64,000 nucleotides of DNA from Enterococcus diestrammenae (GCF_009933255.1 NZ_MAEI01000026.1:44527-108526); one strand, 5' to 3'. Shown: positions 52,191 to 63,211, counted from the stretch's first letter. Notes: generated by a model from the letters alone, not told the origin. Made by a program: numbers and translations.

Positions 52191-52961
52191 ATGGAATATA
52201 CCATTCAAAAGTTGGCCCAACTATCTGGGGTCTCCCCGCGAACACTCCGCTATTATCACGAAATTGGTCTCTTAGTGCCAAAACGTCTCAGTTCTTCAGG
52301 TTATCGAATCTACGGTGCCGCCGAAGTCGACCGGTTGCAGCAGATTTTGTATTTGAAACGTTTCGGGATTAAATTAGAGGAGATTAAGCAGACCCTCGCT
52401 GACCCAACCTTTGATATTCGGCCTCTTCTTACCCAGCAGCGACACTATTTAAGCCAAGAGCTCTCACAATTACAAGAGTTGATTCATCATTTGGATCAAA
52501 CTCTGGCTTATTACGAAGGAGGAACTACCATGAGGGATCAAGACAAATTTAGTGCCTTTAAGCAACGCAAACTACAGGAAAATGAAATGAAATACGGCGC
52601 CGAGATTCGTGAAAAGTATGGCGAAGAAACTGTTGAAAAGGCAAATCAGAAATGGCAACAGCTAACACAAGCAGACTATCAGAAAATGCAAGCTGCCGAA
52701 CAACGGCTCGTTAATGCCTTAGAAACCCTAAGTCAAGACTTAACCACCGTTGATTTGGATTCCCAGTTGGCCCATGAAGCCTTTTTAGCTCATCGAGAAT
52801 GGTTAACCATTACCGCGCCATTTTATCACGAGGCCTATCACCGCGGCTTAGCTGATATGTATCTCGCTGACGAACGCTTTGCCGCCTATTACAACCAAAA
52901 GACGAGCCACCCTTCCGCACAACTTTTACATGATATCATTTACCATTACACCGCCGAATAA
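52191..52961 (+). CDS. MerR-family regulator with TipAS domain
   Basis: A 256-residue TipAL-like regulator. The N-terminal winged helix YTIQKLAQLSGVSPRTLRYYHEIGLL and GYRIYGAAEVDRLQQI is followed by a long coiled-coil dimer helix (about 75-110) and a C-terminal TipAS domain (about 135-256) with KYGEETVEKANQKW and a HREWLTITAPFYHEAYHRGLADMY stretch (core: HREWL). TipAS domains bind bulky hydrophobic antibiotics or peptides. It lies just after a MerR-type promoter and is probably autoregulated. No drug transporter gene follows; only a 14-codon frame does. Confidence 0.88.
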   Translation: MEYTIQKLAQLSGVSPRTLRYYHEIGLLVPKRLSSSGYRIYGAAEVDRLQQILYLKRFGIKLEEIKQTLADPTFDIRPLLTQQRHYLSQELSQLQELIHHLDQTLAYYEGGTTMRDQDKFSAFKQRKLQENEMKYGAEIREKYGEETVEKANQKWQQLTQADYQKMQAAEQRLVNALETLSQDLTTVDLDSQLAHEAFLAHREWLTITAPFYHEAYHRGLADMYLADERFAAYYNQKTSHPSAQLLHDIIYHYTAE

Positions 52962-53001
52962 CCTTACAATTAGCCAGATAGGCAAAAAGGAGGAAAACCT
53001 G

Positions 53002-53046
53002 ATGCCGGTTGCTATTGATTCGTTAGTTGGACTTAGCCTGCTCTAA
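53002..53046 (+). CDS. Possible 14-codon peptide downstream of the merR gene
   Basis: AAAGGAGG lies 8-10 bases before an ATG that opens a 14-codon frame, MPVAIDSLVGLSLL, ending in TAA. The ribosome site is as strong as those of real genes. It may be a remnant of a lost downstream gene, a small peptide, or chance. Confidence 0.35.
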   Translation: MPVAIDSLVGLSLL

Positions 53047-53106
53047 GCCAACTGGCTGAGGTCCTTATGCTTGCTGGTGAAAGACCGTCTATAAGAAAGG
53101 CTGAAC

Positions 53107-53270
53107 GAACTCGTTCAGCTCTCGAGAATTAAGGCGAAACCGACACATGATGTTCTTTATCATGAGTCGGTTTTGACTTAATTCCGAAGAGAGCTAGTTC
53201 GTGAAGCCAGACATCGTTAGACTTGGTATTATGGAATTTCCGCTTGTAAAAATTTTATATTACCTTAGTC
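53107..53270 (+). repeat. Dispersed intergenic repeat, family A copy 2
   Basis: Homologous to 31325-31536. The palindrome 53127-53183 (AATTAAGGCGAAACCGACACATGA with its mirrored GTCGGTTTTGACTTAATT, shown in part) is followed by the tail TGAAGCCAGAC and GGTATTATGG. It lacks the middle hairpin of copy 1. It sits in the 384-base spacer 52962-53345, which otherwise has only the small frame and a terminator. Confidence 0.75.
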
Positions 53271-53277
53271 TAAGAGC

Positions 53278-53317
53278 AAAACCTCTCAAACAAAATAGCT
53301 GTTTGAGAGGTTTTTTT
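53278..53317. terminator. Bidirectional terminator after groEL
   Basis: AAAACCTCTCAAACA and TGTTTGAGAGGTTTT form a 15-bp stem with a 6-base loop, with A and T runs outside. Confidence 0.93.
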
Positions 53318-53345
53318 GGCGAAACATTTAGTTAACAAAACTTTT

Positions 53346-54968
<1,623 letters not shown>

Positions 54969-55080
54969 TTATTTCACCTCATAATTAGTTGGCTCAGATC
55001 GGCTGGGCTCATCTCAAGCTCTTCGTCTAATCTGATACCATTTGTTAAATTGTCATTTTTGGGGAAGTTTGGTAAGCAAC

Positions 55081-55365
55081 CTATTCAACGATGGCCATAA
55101 TGTCTTTGCCATTGACGATTAAGTATTCTACGCCATCGAACTTGACTTCAGAGCCAGCATATTTTTCAAACATCACTTGGTCACCAACGCTGACTTCAAG
55201 AGGTGCTTTTTCGCCACTATCCAAAGTACGTCCAGCACCAACAGCGACAACTTCGCCTGTTTGCGGTTTTTCTTGAGCGGATGAGGCTAAGACGATACCG
55301 CCGATTGATTTTTCTTCTTCCTTCGCGACTTTGATAACGACGCGATCACCTAATGGTTTTAACAC
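55081..55365 (-). CDS. groES: GroES, 10-kDa co-chaperonin
   Basis: Lid of the GroEL chamber. From a GTG at 55365 it is 94 residues, the standard length, beginning [19 protein letters not shown]. The mobile loop [19 protein letters not shown] and the [17 protein letters not shown] core are typical. A frame opening at 55380 would place a TTG inside the ribosome site GGAGGG, so the GTG is preferred. It is first in the groESL operon. Confidence 0.96.
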   Translation of the reverse strand: MLKPLGDRVVIKVAKEEEKSIGGIVLASSAQEKPQTGEVVAVGAGRTLDSGEKAPLEVSVGDQVMFEKYAGSEVKFDGVEYLIVNGKDIMAIVE

Positions 55366-55410
55366 GTTAAATCCCTCCAATAATGTTGTTACGATTTTGT
55401 GTTTTGGGAA

Positions 55411-55437
55411 TTAGCACTCTCATACATCGAGTGCTAA
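55411..55437. promoter_or_regulatory. CIRCE element (HrcA operator) of groESL
   Basis: TTAGCACTC-N9-GAGTGCTAA, a perfect match to the consensus, between the promoter and the groES start. Confidence 0.98.
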
Positions 55438-55449
55438 CCTACAAAACTT

Positions 55450-55478
55450 ATGATACTCATTTTGATACCAGATGGCAA
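55450..55478 (-). promoter_or_regulatory. Sigma-A promoter of groESL
   Basis: On the reverse strand TTGCCA (55478-55473), 17 bases, TATCAT (55455-55450), directly before the CIRCE element. Confidence 0.85.
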
Positions 55479-55622
55479 GTCATTTACTCAAAAAAATCTA
55501 GAAGAAATCATGAAGAAAAAATAGTGAATTTTGGAAGCAAACCAATTTGTTGCTTTCCTACCACGGGCCTCGTATGATGAAATCATAGCTCAATCGTAAA
55601 GCTGACAAAGGAGGAACTTTTG

Positions 55623-56249
55623 ATGAAAATTGCAATTATCGGCGCGACCGGCCATGCAGGGAGCTTGCTTGTTCAAGAAGGTCTGAAGCGTGGGCAAGAC
55701 ATCACCGCCATCATGCGCAATGCAAGTAAACTAACAGTTGACGTCCCCTACATTGATAAAGACTTATTTGCTTTGACCAAAGAGGATTTACTCCCTTTCG
55801 ATGTAGTCATCGACGCCTTCCGAGCACCGGCTGGCAAAGAAGACTTACACGAAACCAGCCTCGCCCATTTAATCACTATTCTTAGTGGAACTAAGGTACG
55901 ACTTTTAGTCGTGGGGGGCTCTTCTTCCCTCTTTATTGACGACCAAGGTACCCGCATGATTGATCAGGCCCCCACTGATGCGCCGTACTATCCGACAGCT
56001 TATCATATGTACCAAGCTTTCCGAGAGTTACCGACCACGACTCAGCTTAGATGGACCTATCTCTCTCCAGCGGCTTTTTTCAACCCTGATGGTGCTGCCA
56101 CGGGTGAATATCGTTTCACCGGCGACCACTTGGGTACAGACGCTGCCGGCAATAGTGAAATCAGTATGGCTGACTATGCTGTAGCGATGCTAGATATCGC
56201 TGAACAAGACCTTTACGAAAACCAACATGTCGGTGTGGTAGGCAAATAA
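55623..56249 (+). CDS. NAD(P)-binding Rossmann protein (NmrA/YwnB-like atypical SDR)
   Basis: A 208-residue single-domain protein. The N-terminus MKIAIIGATGHAGSLLVQEGLKRG carries the NADP-binding GATGHAG loop, and VVGGSSSLFIDDQG and TYLSPAAFFNPDG are typical of the atypical SDR subgroup called NAD(P)H-binding or NmrA-like. Such proteins are redox sensors or small reductases, and no substrate can be named. The ATG at 55623 follows AAAGGAGG; a TTG one codon earlier is unlikely. It is a single-gene unit with its own terminator, divergent from groESL. Confidence 0.85.
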   Translation: MKIAIIGATGHAGSLLVQEGLKRGQDITAIMRNASKLTVDVPYIDKDLFALTKEDLLPFDVVIDAFRAPAGKEDLHETSLAHLITILSGTKVRLLVVGGSSSLFIDDQGTRMIDQAPTDAPYYPTAYHMYQAFRELPTTTQLRWTYLSPAAFFNPDGAATGEYRFTGDHLGTDAAGNSEISMADYAVAMLDIAEQDLYENQHVGVVGK

Positions 56250-56266
56250 ATAAGTTGATTATCGCA

Positions 56267-56315
56267 AAAAAGCATCACTTCCTCTCAGTTACGCCCTGAG
56301 GAAAGTGGTGCTTTT
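56267..56315 (+). terminator. Terminator after the NmrA-like gene
   Basis: AAAAGCATCACTTCCTC pairs with GAGGAAAGTGGTGCTTTT, imperfect in the middle, followed by a short T run. Confidence 0.85.
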
Positions 56316-56434
56316 GTCATATATATTTAAGATTAAACCGGCAAAAGTAGTATGAATGTTACGGATAATCAGTCAGCAAATGACAGAAAAACAATAAAAT
56401 TTACGGAGCTATATTTCACAATCTGATTATTTTA

Positions 56435-57250
56435 TCACAACGAAAACAGCTCACAGGCGCGGTCTGGATCGGTGTCATAAACATCAAAATCATACCCCAC
56501 TCCGAGATCATGTTCTCTTAACGTGTTTTCCATCGTCAAATGAGCCAATTCTTTCAGATTGTTTTCTTTACTCAAATGGCCCAGATAAATCCGTTTGGTT
56601 TTGTCGCCGATGATATCAGCAGCGACCAAAGCCCCATCTTCATTAGACAAATGACCGTGGTCTCCCAAAATCCGTTGCTTTAAGTTCCAAGGATAAGGTC
56701 CCATCCGCAACATTTCCAAATCGTGGTTGGATTCCAAAAGATAGGCATCCGCATTGCGAATCACGCCACGCACATGATCAGAACAATAGCCAGTATCCGT
56801 CAGCATGACAAAACTCTTATCATTTTTGTGAAAACTATAAAATTGAGGCGCTGCCGCATCGTGGGAGACACCAAAACTCTCGATGTCCAAATCCCCTAAC
56901 GTTAAAACTTTACCCATTTCAAAAATTTGCTTTTGCTCCAGAGGGACATTGCCAATCATGGGGTCCATCGCCGCCCATGTTTTTTCATTGGCGTAGATAT
57001 CTAACTTGTATTTTCGTGCCATCACGCCGACACCATGGATATGGTCCCGATGTTCATGGGTAACCAAGATGGCATCCAAGTCATCAGGTTTACGTCCGAC
57101 TTCTGCCAGTAACGAAGTAATTTTTTTACCGGAAAGGCCGGCATCCACTAAGATTTTCTTCTGCTCAGATTCGATGTACAGGGAGTTTCCTGAACTGCCA
57201 CTGGCCAAAATTGCGATATTCATAGTTGCCGTCGCCGTTGATGTTGTCAT
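56435..57250 (-). CDS. walJ: WalJ (YycJ), metallo-beta-lactamase-fold hydrolase
   Basis: A 271-residue MBL-fold protein, the last gene of the wal operon. Metal-binding HEHRDH is at about 65-70, and further ligands are in the GVSHDAAAP, LTDTGYCSD and YLGHLSKENN regions. WalJ homologues are 5'-3' DNA exonuclease-like and linked to DNA repair and cell wall control. The start at 57250 (MTTSTATATM) has GAAGGGAAG upstream; the ATG nine codons in lacks a ribosome site, although it aligns with homologues. Confidence 0.9.
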   Translation of the reverse strand: MTTSTATATMNIAILASGSSGNSLYIESEQKKILVDAGLSGKKITSLLAEVGRKPDDLDAILVTHEHRDHIHGVGVMARKYKLDIYANEKTWAAMDPMIGNVPLEQKQIFEMGKVLTLGDLDIESFGVSHDAAAPQFYSFHKNDKSFVMLTDTGYCSDHVRGVIRNADAYLLESNHDLEMLRMGPYPWNLKQRILGDHGHLSNEDGALVAADIIGDKTKRIYLGHLSKENNLKELAHLTMENTLREHDLGVGYDFDVYDTDPDRACELFSL

Positions 57251-57338
57251 TTGATGAAACTTCCCTTCTACTTTGGTGACCCCTGCTGCCGGATTTCTTC
57301 AGCGCAGGGTCAAATCGTTTTCCATTATAAAGCCAAGT

Positions 57339-58199
57339 TTAGTTTTTTTCCACCTTTTGAACGGGAGTATTGGTGAAAACGCGATTAGTGATGGCGTTGA
57401 CTTTTTCCACTTGGAGGCTACTGCCGGTATCAATGGCGACAAACCAAACTGGGATATAGACGTTAGTCCCGCGAAACTGCAAACTCAAGGTATAAGCCAA
57501 CTGGCGCCAGGCAATCTTGCTCTTCGGCGGAATCCGATTGTTGACATACAGCGTTTCAATGGCATCCCGCTCTGAGTACAAAGCCGTTTGGTCCCGCAAT
57601 TTTTCAATCTGACTGATATGCGTCTGGGTATAGCGGGTAATTTTCAATAAATCATCCGTATTTTCCAGCTGGATATCCAATCGGCTAGAAGAATCATTGA
57701 ACGGAATCTTCTCAAAGGATTGGGCGGCAACGATTTCTGGATACTCCTGATCTTGAAAGGAGAGGTTTTCCAGATAGGTGTACTCCTCTCCAAAAAGCAC
57801 TTCCCCATCTTGTTGCAAAAATTTAGCCAACGTTGCGGCGGTTTTAGTCGCATCGGTAATACTCGTCCCGTCGGAAATCCGACGGGTCACTTGGTATTCT
57901 TCTGTCGTGGTTCCCAAACTAAAGGCGTCACTCTCGTCATTAGCCTTTCGATAATCACTGATGGCTTTCTGCATATTGGTTGGGATACCACTGAGGTAAT
58001 AGCCTGTCGGTTTATCAGTAGCAAAATCACCATCATAAGAAATACTATCCGCTTTTAAGCGCTGTTCGATGGCAATCTTTTGATTGGAGGTTGCTACGTT
58101 GCGTTCTTCATTTTTGGCGGATTGGAAAATTGAAAACAAAAAGAGGTTAACCCCTAAAAAGGCTAAAAAGAAAATCCATTCGATTCGTTTAAAATCCAC
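57339..58199 (-). CDS. walI: WalI (YycI), regulatory partner of WalK
   Basis: A 286-residue protein with one N-terminal membrane helix (about 8-26) and a large extracellular domain of the YycI type. YycI and YycH contact WalK in the membrane and modulate its kinase activity. The sequence of the extracellular part (SYDGDFATDKPTGYYLSG, YEYxENLSF pattern) fits the family. The start is GTG at 58199, directly after the walH stop, with GGAGGCGG upstream. Confidence 0.9.
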   Translation of the reverse strand: MDFKRIEWIFFLAFLGVNLFLFSIFQSAKNEERNVATSNQKIAIEQRLKADSISYDGDFATDKPTGYYLSGIPTNMQKAISDYRKANDESDAFSLGTTTEEYQVTRRISDGTSITDATKTAATLAKFLQQDGEVLFGEEYTYLENLSFQDQEYPEIVAAQSFEKIPFNDSSSRLDIQLENTDDLLKITRYTQTHISQIEKLRDQTALYSERDAIETLYVNNRIPPKSKIAWRQLAYTLSLQFRGTNVYIPVWFVAIDTGSSLQVEKVNAITNRVFTNTPVQKVEKN

Positions 58200-59513
58200 T
58201 TACACCGCCTCCTTTTCCGCTACCAATTCCGCTGCTAAAGCGGCATAAGAATACCAGGTATCATTGTATTTGACATACCACATAGGCACCATATCCACGA
58301 TACCATCTGCATTTTTAACGGCTTGTCGCTGGTAACCAATCACCATGGACTCCCACAATTCCAAATCGGCACCTTTTTCTGTCAGGTCAGCGATGACTTC
58401 TTGACTGGCGGGAAGCTCTACCGTCTCATCGGAAGGAATCGGAATTTGGATGGTGTTCAGGCTGCTGCGAATATCCACTTGCGGCGTTCCCGTGGCACTT
58501 GCTTGCAAGGTGAAACTGACTTCCCCTTGGTAGGCATCCCCAAAAACAGGAAAGCCTTCGATAAAGGTACGATAGGTGATACGATCTTTGCTGCGATCGA
58601 AAAAGCGCAAGTAGCCGACATTGGTTTCCAACCGACTGACATATTGGAAGCTCTGATCATAAATATCATCTTCGGCATTTGAGGTCACAGGCCCTTGAAA
58701 TTCCACGATTTGCTGATCTCCTTGGATGCGCATCGTTTCTTGCCCACCGTACAAAACCGTATCCTGGCTTTCTTCACTACTCTTAACATTTTCGGGATCT
58801 TGGAAAAAGGCATTGCGAAAGACCGTATACGTCTGAGTCGAAGCGATGTAACTGTAAAGCTGCAAAGTCACTTTTTCCTGAGTGTTGTATTGTAGACTCT
58901 GCAGTCGTTCATCCTTCGCCATGGGGAGCCACTGATCATCGATAGTGAGCAAGCGATTTTCCATAGTTTTCAAGCTAGATTTGACTTCAGCTTGATAAAT
59001 CTGATGGCGTCGGGGATTGATAAAACGGATGACCTTATTTCTAAAATCCACTTGCACTTTGGAAAAGTACAAATCTTTCCCTTCATCCACATCTTTGAGA
59101 TCCATTTTTAAATCATAGGTCTTGTCGTATTCGTAAAGCTGAAAGGAGCCAAAATAATTAAACTCTACTGCATCAACGACATCCACATCTTTCAGAAAAG
59201 CTTCATCATCTTCATAGGTCTTCACGGTAACTTCCCCATAGCGGCCCTTCACCAATTCCTTGTGCATGGTGCTAATGGCTTTTTCCGTAGAAAACATCTG
59301 AATCTCTTCCTCACTTTTCATCCAGACAAGTCGCGTCGGTAAAAAGACATCACTGGCTTTTCGAATATTGGTGGGATTGGCGACTACTGTCGGCTGGTCT
59401 TCTCCCATATAGGTACGAGCATTGGGACTGAGCCAGATCTTATAAGACAAGTAAAAGCTCAAAGCAATCAAGACAATTAAACCGTAACGAATAATTTTTT
59501 CGGATACTTTCAT
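58200..59513 (-). CDS. walH: WalH (YycH), regulatory partner of WalK
   Basis: A 437-residue protein with one N-terminal membrane helix (about 8-26, IIRYGLIVLIALSFYLSY) and an extracellular domain of the YycH type. It acts with WalI on WalK. The ATG at 59513 overlaps the walK stop (ATGA) with GGAGGA about 10 bases upstream; a TTG at 59522 is less likely. The four-base overlap and zero gap to walI indicate tight co-translation. Confidence 0.92.
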   Translation of the reverse strand: MKVSEKIIRYGLIVLIALSFYLSYKIWLSPNARTYMGEDQPTVVANPTNIRKASDVFLPTRLVWMKSEEEIQMFSTEKAISTMHKELVKGRYGEVTVKTYEDDEAFLKDVDVVDAVEFNYFGSFQLYEYDKTYDLKMDLKDVDEGKDLYFSKVQVDFRNKVIRFINPRRHQIYQAEVKSSLKTMENRLLTIDDQWLPMAKDERLQSLQYNTQEKVTLQLYSYIASTQTYTVFRNAFFQDPENVKSSEESQDTVLYGGQETMRIQGDQQIVEFQGPVTSNAEDDIYDQSFQYVSRLETNVGYLRFFDRSKDRITYRTFIEGFPVFGDAYQGEVSFTLQASATGTPQVDIRSSLNTIQIPIPSDETVELPASQEVIADLTEKGADLELWESMVIGYQRQAVKNADGIVDMVPMWYVKYNDTWYSYAALAAELVAEKEAV

Positions 59514-61351
59514 TCCCACCAATCCTCCTCATAAGGTTCGTAAGGCAAGGTGATGTAAAAAGTAGAGCCCCGTCCTTCTTGACTTTCCACCCAAATATTG
59601 CCTCCGTGGGCTTTCATGACTTCTTTAGATATGGCTAGTCCCAAACCGGTGCCCCCTTGTTTCCGAGCCCGGGCTTTATCCACCCGGTAGAAACGGTCAA
59701 AGACGCGAGCCAAGTCTTTTTTGGGAATCCCTAAGCCTTGGTCAGTGATACTCAAAACGATGTTATTGTGAGTTTCTGATAGACGCACGGTAATCGTCCC
59801 ACCATCAGGAGAATACTTGATAGCATTGTTCATGATGTTATCCACCACTTGGATGATTTTGTCGGTATCGACTTCTGCCCACAAGTCCCGTTTGGTGAAA
59901 TCTCGGCGAATCCGGTATTTTTTACCGCTATCTTGGTTATCGACAATCATATCAAAGCGATCCAACACAAAGCTGACCAACTCATTAAAATTGACATACT
60001 CCAGCTGCATCACCGCCTTGCCACTATCCATCCGGGATAGATCCAGCAAATCGTTAATCATTCGAATCATACGGTCCGTTTCATCTAAAGTAACTTTCAA
60101 AAAGTTTGGCGCGACTTCTTCGTCTTGCCAAGCCCCATCACTTAAAGCTTCAATATAACTCCGCATACTGGTTAATGGGGTACGCAATTCGTGGGAGACA
60201 TTGGAGACAAAATCCCGCCGTTCTTGCTCGGTTTTTTCCTGTTCAGTAACATCATGCATCACTGCCACAAGACCGGAAATAAACCCAGACTCCCGGCGAA
60301 TCATCGAAAAGTCCGTTCGTAAAATGACGAAACCGCGATAGGGATTTTCCCGTTCAATCAGCATCTCATCCGGATTTTCCAATAATTTCCGCAAAGTATA
60401 ATCTTCGTCGATCGCCAGCAATTCCAGAATAGATTCACCGATGACCTCTTCTCGTTTGACATTCAACAAGGTCAACGCCATTTCATTGATGGTGATGACT
60501 TTCCCACGACGATCAGTGGCAATCACCCCATCGGTCATATGAGACAAGACACTATCCAAGCGGTTTCGCTCAGATTCCATGGCATCTTGCGTTTCAGCAA
60601 TCCGGTCCCCTAACTGGTTAAACGTCGTTGCCAACTGCCCCAGTTCGTCCCGGCCATAGACTGTGACTCGTCGACTATAATCCCCTCGAGCAATCCGCAC
60701 TGCCTGTTCCCGCATTTCCACAATTGGCTGGGTGATAGAACGGGATACCAAAACCGCTACAATGATGGAAATCGCCCCAGCAATCAAGGAGGCAAAGACG
60801 AAAATCAAGGCGGTATCATGAATTTCTTCATAGCGGTTTTCGATATCACTCTTCATAAACAAAGCGCCGATTACCGTATCCCCAGTCGCTGATTGGATGG
60901 GTTGGACCACGATATAAACCCTTTTTTGGGTCGTTTCATCATAAGCTGTTTTGGCCACATAGGTCAGATCATTGATGTCTTGATAATCATTTTTCTTGCC
61001 GATCAAAGACTTATCCGTCAAAGGGGTGGCCCCCAGCAAGATGCCATTGGCGTCCACTACCCGCATCTCCAAAATATCTGTAGAGACGCTGTTTTCCAGC
61101 CGCCGTTGGATGTCTGTCAGCTCTTCGCCAGTCGCTTCCTCACTATTTTCCAAAGTGATATCATTGGTAAACTCCGGTGCGACTCGTGTGGCTTGATCCT
61201 TGATATTATCAGTAAAGTTTTTAATCGTGTTACGTTCCAATCCGCGAATAAAATACGCCCCGATAATCTCGATCGAAATCAATAAGATCAAGATAAATGC
61301 CAGGGCGATTTTAAAGTTCACTGATTGAAAAAAGCGAACTTTCTTTTTCAT
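59510..61351 (-). CDS. walK: WalK (YycG/VicK), sensor histidine kinase
   Basis: A 613-residue membrane kinase for cell-wall homeostasis. Two membrane helices (about 11-31 and 183-203) flank an extracellular sensor domain. A HAMP domain (204-256), a PAS domain (about 263-370) and the kinase core follow. The phosphorylated histidine is H387 in VSHELRTPLTS; the N box NAIKYSPDGG, G1 DQGLGIPKKDL and G2 GGTGLGLAI are intact. It lies 7 bases after walR. It is essential in most relatives. Confidence 0.96.
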   Translation of the reverse strand: MKKKVRFFQSVNFKIALAFILILLISIEIIGAYFIRGLERNTIKNFTDNIKDQATRVAPEFTNDITLENSEEATGEELTDIQRRLENSVSTDILEMRVVDANGILLGATPLTDKSLIGKKNDYQDINDLTYVAKTAYDETTQKRVYIVVQPIQSATGDTVIGALFMKSDIENRYEEIHDTALIFVFASLIAGAISIIVAVLVSRSITQPIVEMREQAVRIARGDYSRRVTVYGRDELGQLATTFNQLGDRIAETQDAMESERNRLDSVLSHMTDGVIATDRRGKVITINEMALTLLNVKREEVIGESILELLAIDEDYTLRKLLENPDEMLIERENPYRGFVILRTDFSMIRRESGFISGLVAVMHDVTEQEKTEQERRDFVSNVSHELRTPLTSMRSYIEALSDGAWQDEEVAPNFLKVTLDETDRMIRMINDLLDLSRMDSGKAVMQLEYVNFNELVSFVLDRFDMIVDNQDSGKKYRIRRDFTKRDLWAEVDTDKIIQVVDNIMNNAIKYSPDGGTITVRLSETHNNIVLSITDQGLGIPKKDLARVFDRFYRVDKARARKQGGTGLGLAISKEVMKAHGGNIWVESQEGRGSTFYITLPYEPYEEDWWE

Positions 61352-61358
61352 TTACGTT

Positions 61359-62063
61359 TTACTCCTGTTCCGGATTTCGCAAGTAGTAGCCTACCCCGCG
61401 ACGAGTGACCAAGTAATTGGGATGGCTTGGGTTGTCTTCAATTTTTTCCCGAAGACGACGTACCGTGACATCCACCGTCCGGACATCCCCAAAGTAATCA
61501 TAGCCCCACACCGTTTGGAGTAAGTGTTCGCGGGTCATGACTTGACCTAAGTGCTTCGCCAAATAATGCAATAGCTCAAACTCTCGGTGAGTCAATTCGA
61601 TGGCGGTACCATTTTTGGTCACCATGTAAGCTTCCGGTAAAATCGTCAAGTCACCAATGGTCAAATCGTTGTTCGCCGGTTCTTCGGCTTCTTTGGCCGC
61701 TTGGGAACCCCGGCGCAGATTGGCCTTCACTCGCGCAGCCAGCTCACGATTAGAGAAAGGTTTCGTTACATAGTCATCGGCGCCAAGTTCTAGCCCTAAG
61801 ACTTTGTCAATTTCGGAATCCTTGGCAGTTACCATGATAATCGGCATGTCGTAGTTTTTACGGACTTCCCGAGCAACTTCCAAGCCATCGATTTTAGGCA
61901 ACATCAGATCCAATAAAATCAAATCTGGTTCCACTTCTTTGACTTTCTCCAGCGCTTCCTCACCATCATAGGCGGTGTATACATCGTAACCTTCTTTGGA
62001 TAGGTTGAATTTTACGATATCAGAAATTGGCTTTTCATCATCAACCACTAGTATTTTTTTCAA
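61359..62063 (-). CDS. walR: WalR (YycF/VicR), response regulator
   Basis: A 234-residue OmpR-type regulator, the usual WalR length. The receiver domain has the acidic pair VVDDE, phosphoacceptor D52 in LLDLMLP, and K in VTAKDSE; the C-terminal winged helix has [26 protein letters not shown] and the [18 protein letters not shown] recognition part (core: [11 protein letters not shown]). The start is TTG at 62063 (MKKILVVDD) with AGAGGTG upstream. An ATG at 62102 overlaps the -10 box and is rejected. Confidence 0.95.
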   Translation of the reverse strand: MKKILVVDDEKPISDIVKFNLSKEGYDVYTAYDGEEALEKVKEVEPDLILLDLMLPKIDGLEVAREVRKNYDMPIIMVTAKDSEIDKVLGLELGADDYVTKPFSNRELAARVKANLRRGSQAAKEAEEPANNDLTIGDLTILPEAYMVTKNGTAIELTHREFELLHYLAKHLGQVMTREHLLQTVWGYDYFGDVRTVDVTVRRLREKIEDNPSHPNYLVTRRGVGYYLRNPEQE

Positions 62064-62100
62064 AAAGAGCACCTCTTCTGTTCTTAATTTCGTCTTTTCC

Positions 62101-62106
62101 ATTATA
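62101..62106 (-). promoter_or_regulatory. -10 box of the walRKHIJ operon
   Basis: TATAAT on the reverse strand, about 38 bases before the TTG start of walR. No good -35 box was seen; the spacer region contains GTGAAAACGATGTG. Confidence 0.65.
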
Positions 62107-62249
62107 CCCCATTTTCACATCGTTTTCACGAAAACCTGAATTTCCAGGGATTCCCCGCTAAATTTTCTTAAGAAAGGCGATTAGCATCCCCTTTATCCCC
62201 ATCATAAGGAGACTAGTCCTAAAAGTTAAGTCCCATCGATTTGGCTGTC

Positions 62250-62287
62250 AAAAAGAGCCTTGTCTTCTTTTGATAGCAAGACAAGGC
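62250..62287 (-). terminator. Terminator of the degV-like gene
   Basis: On the reverse strand GCCTTGTCTT and AAGACAAGGC form a 10-bp stem with an 11-base loop, followed by TCTTTTT. Confidence 0.9.
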
Positions 62288-62297
62288 CCAGCAGATT

Positions 62298-63158
62298 TTA
62301 GTCCAACACTTGAACGCCGATACCGATCAACTCAGGACCAGTATGCACGACTAAAGCAGGAGAAATTTCACCAAAGAGGATTGGTTCGACCGTATGCGGT
62401 AGTATTTTTTCCAATTGGTGAAGGATTGCCCGCGCTTCGTCTTCGGCACCAGCATGGGCGACTGCTAGTCGATATTTTTGATGGCTGCCCACGGTTTGCT
62501 TCACCAATTCCATCGTTTTAGCTAAGCTTTTGGCACGCCCGCGGGACTTCGCTACGGTGTAGTATACCCCTTCATCATTACAAGAGATGATGGGATTGAG
62601 CTTCAGCGCTGTGCCTAAGATGGCCGTCACTAAACCAATCCGCCCACCTTTTTGCAAATACTCTAAGGTTGCTACACTGAAAAATACTTTATTACGGGGA
62701 ACTTCATTAGTGAGTTGATCACAAATCTCACCATAAGGCAACCCAGCATTGACTAACTCGACTGCGCGAATTGCCTGTAATCCTGAGGCAATCCCGATAT
62801 TTTTCGTATCCAAGACAAAAATCTCCAATGAAGGATACTCTTCTGCCATAAGCCGCACCATATTACAGGTCCCAGACAAACCGCTGGAAATCGTCACAGC
62901 AATTACTTTTTCATAACCTGCTGCTTTGATTTCATCAAATACCCGGATAATAGCCTGTCCATCAGGTAAAGAAGTCGTAGGGATTTCGCCAGGCATTCGT
63001 TGGATAACTTGATCCGTGGAGATTTCAAGCTTGTCGACATACTCCCCTTCAGGATAGATCACTTTCAAAGGCAAGGTAAAGATCTGATTTTCTGCCACAA
63101 AATCTTGTGGAACATCACTACCAGAATCCGCTAATATAGCAATTTTTTCTTTGTTCAT
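62298..63158 (-). CDS. DegV-family fatty-acid-binding protein
   Basis: A 286-residue cytoplasmic protein. DegV/FakB proteins bind a fatty acid and present it to the kinase FakA. The N-terminus has LADSGSDVPQDF, then VYPEGEYVDKLEIST-like and PTTSLPDGQAI, and a central ISSGLSGTCNMVRL, which holds the fatty acid carboxylate. Whether it is a true FakB is inferred. AAGGAG precedes the ATG. The DUF1836 gene lies just upstream, as in many Firmicutes. Confidence 0.9.
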   Translation of the reverse strand: MNKEKIAILADSGSDVPQDFVAENQIFTLPLKVIYPEGEYVDKLEISTDQVIQRMPGEIPTTSLPDGQAIIRVFDEIKAAGYEKVIAVTISSGLSGTCNMVRLMAEEYPSLEIFVLDTKNIGIASGLQAIRAVELVNAGLPYGEICDQLTNEVPRNKVFFSVATLEYLQKGGRIGLVTAILGTALKLNPIISCNDEGVYYTVAKSRGRAKSLAKTMELVKQTVGSHQKYRLAVAHAGAEDEARAILHQLEKILPHTVEPILFGEISPALVVHTGPELIGIGVQVLD

Positions 63159-63211
63159 GGGTTGTACTCCTTTTGTAGATTCTTAATTTTATTCAGTAAA
63201 ACGGACTGTTG

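Noticed and set aside
56250..56434. Search for htrA after walJ
   Set aside because: Some relatives have htrA at the end of the wal operon. Here there is only a terminator and a convergent gene. Because htrA lies elsewhere in some enterococci, this is not treated as unusual.
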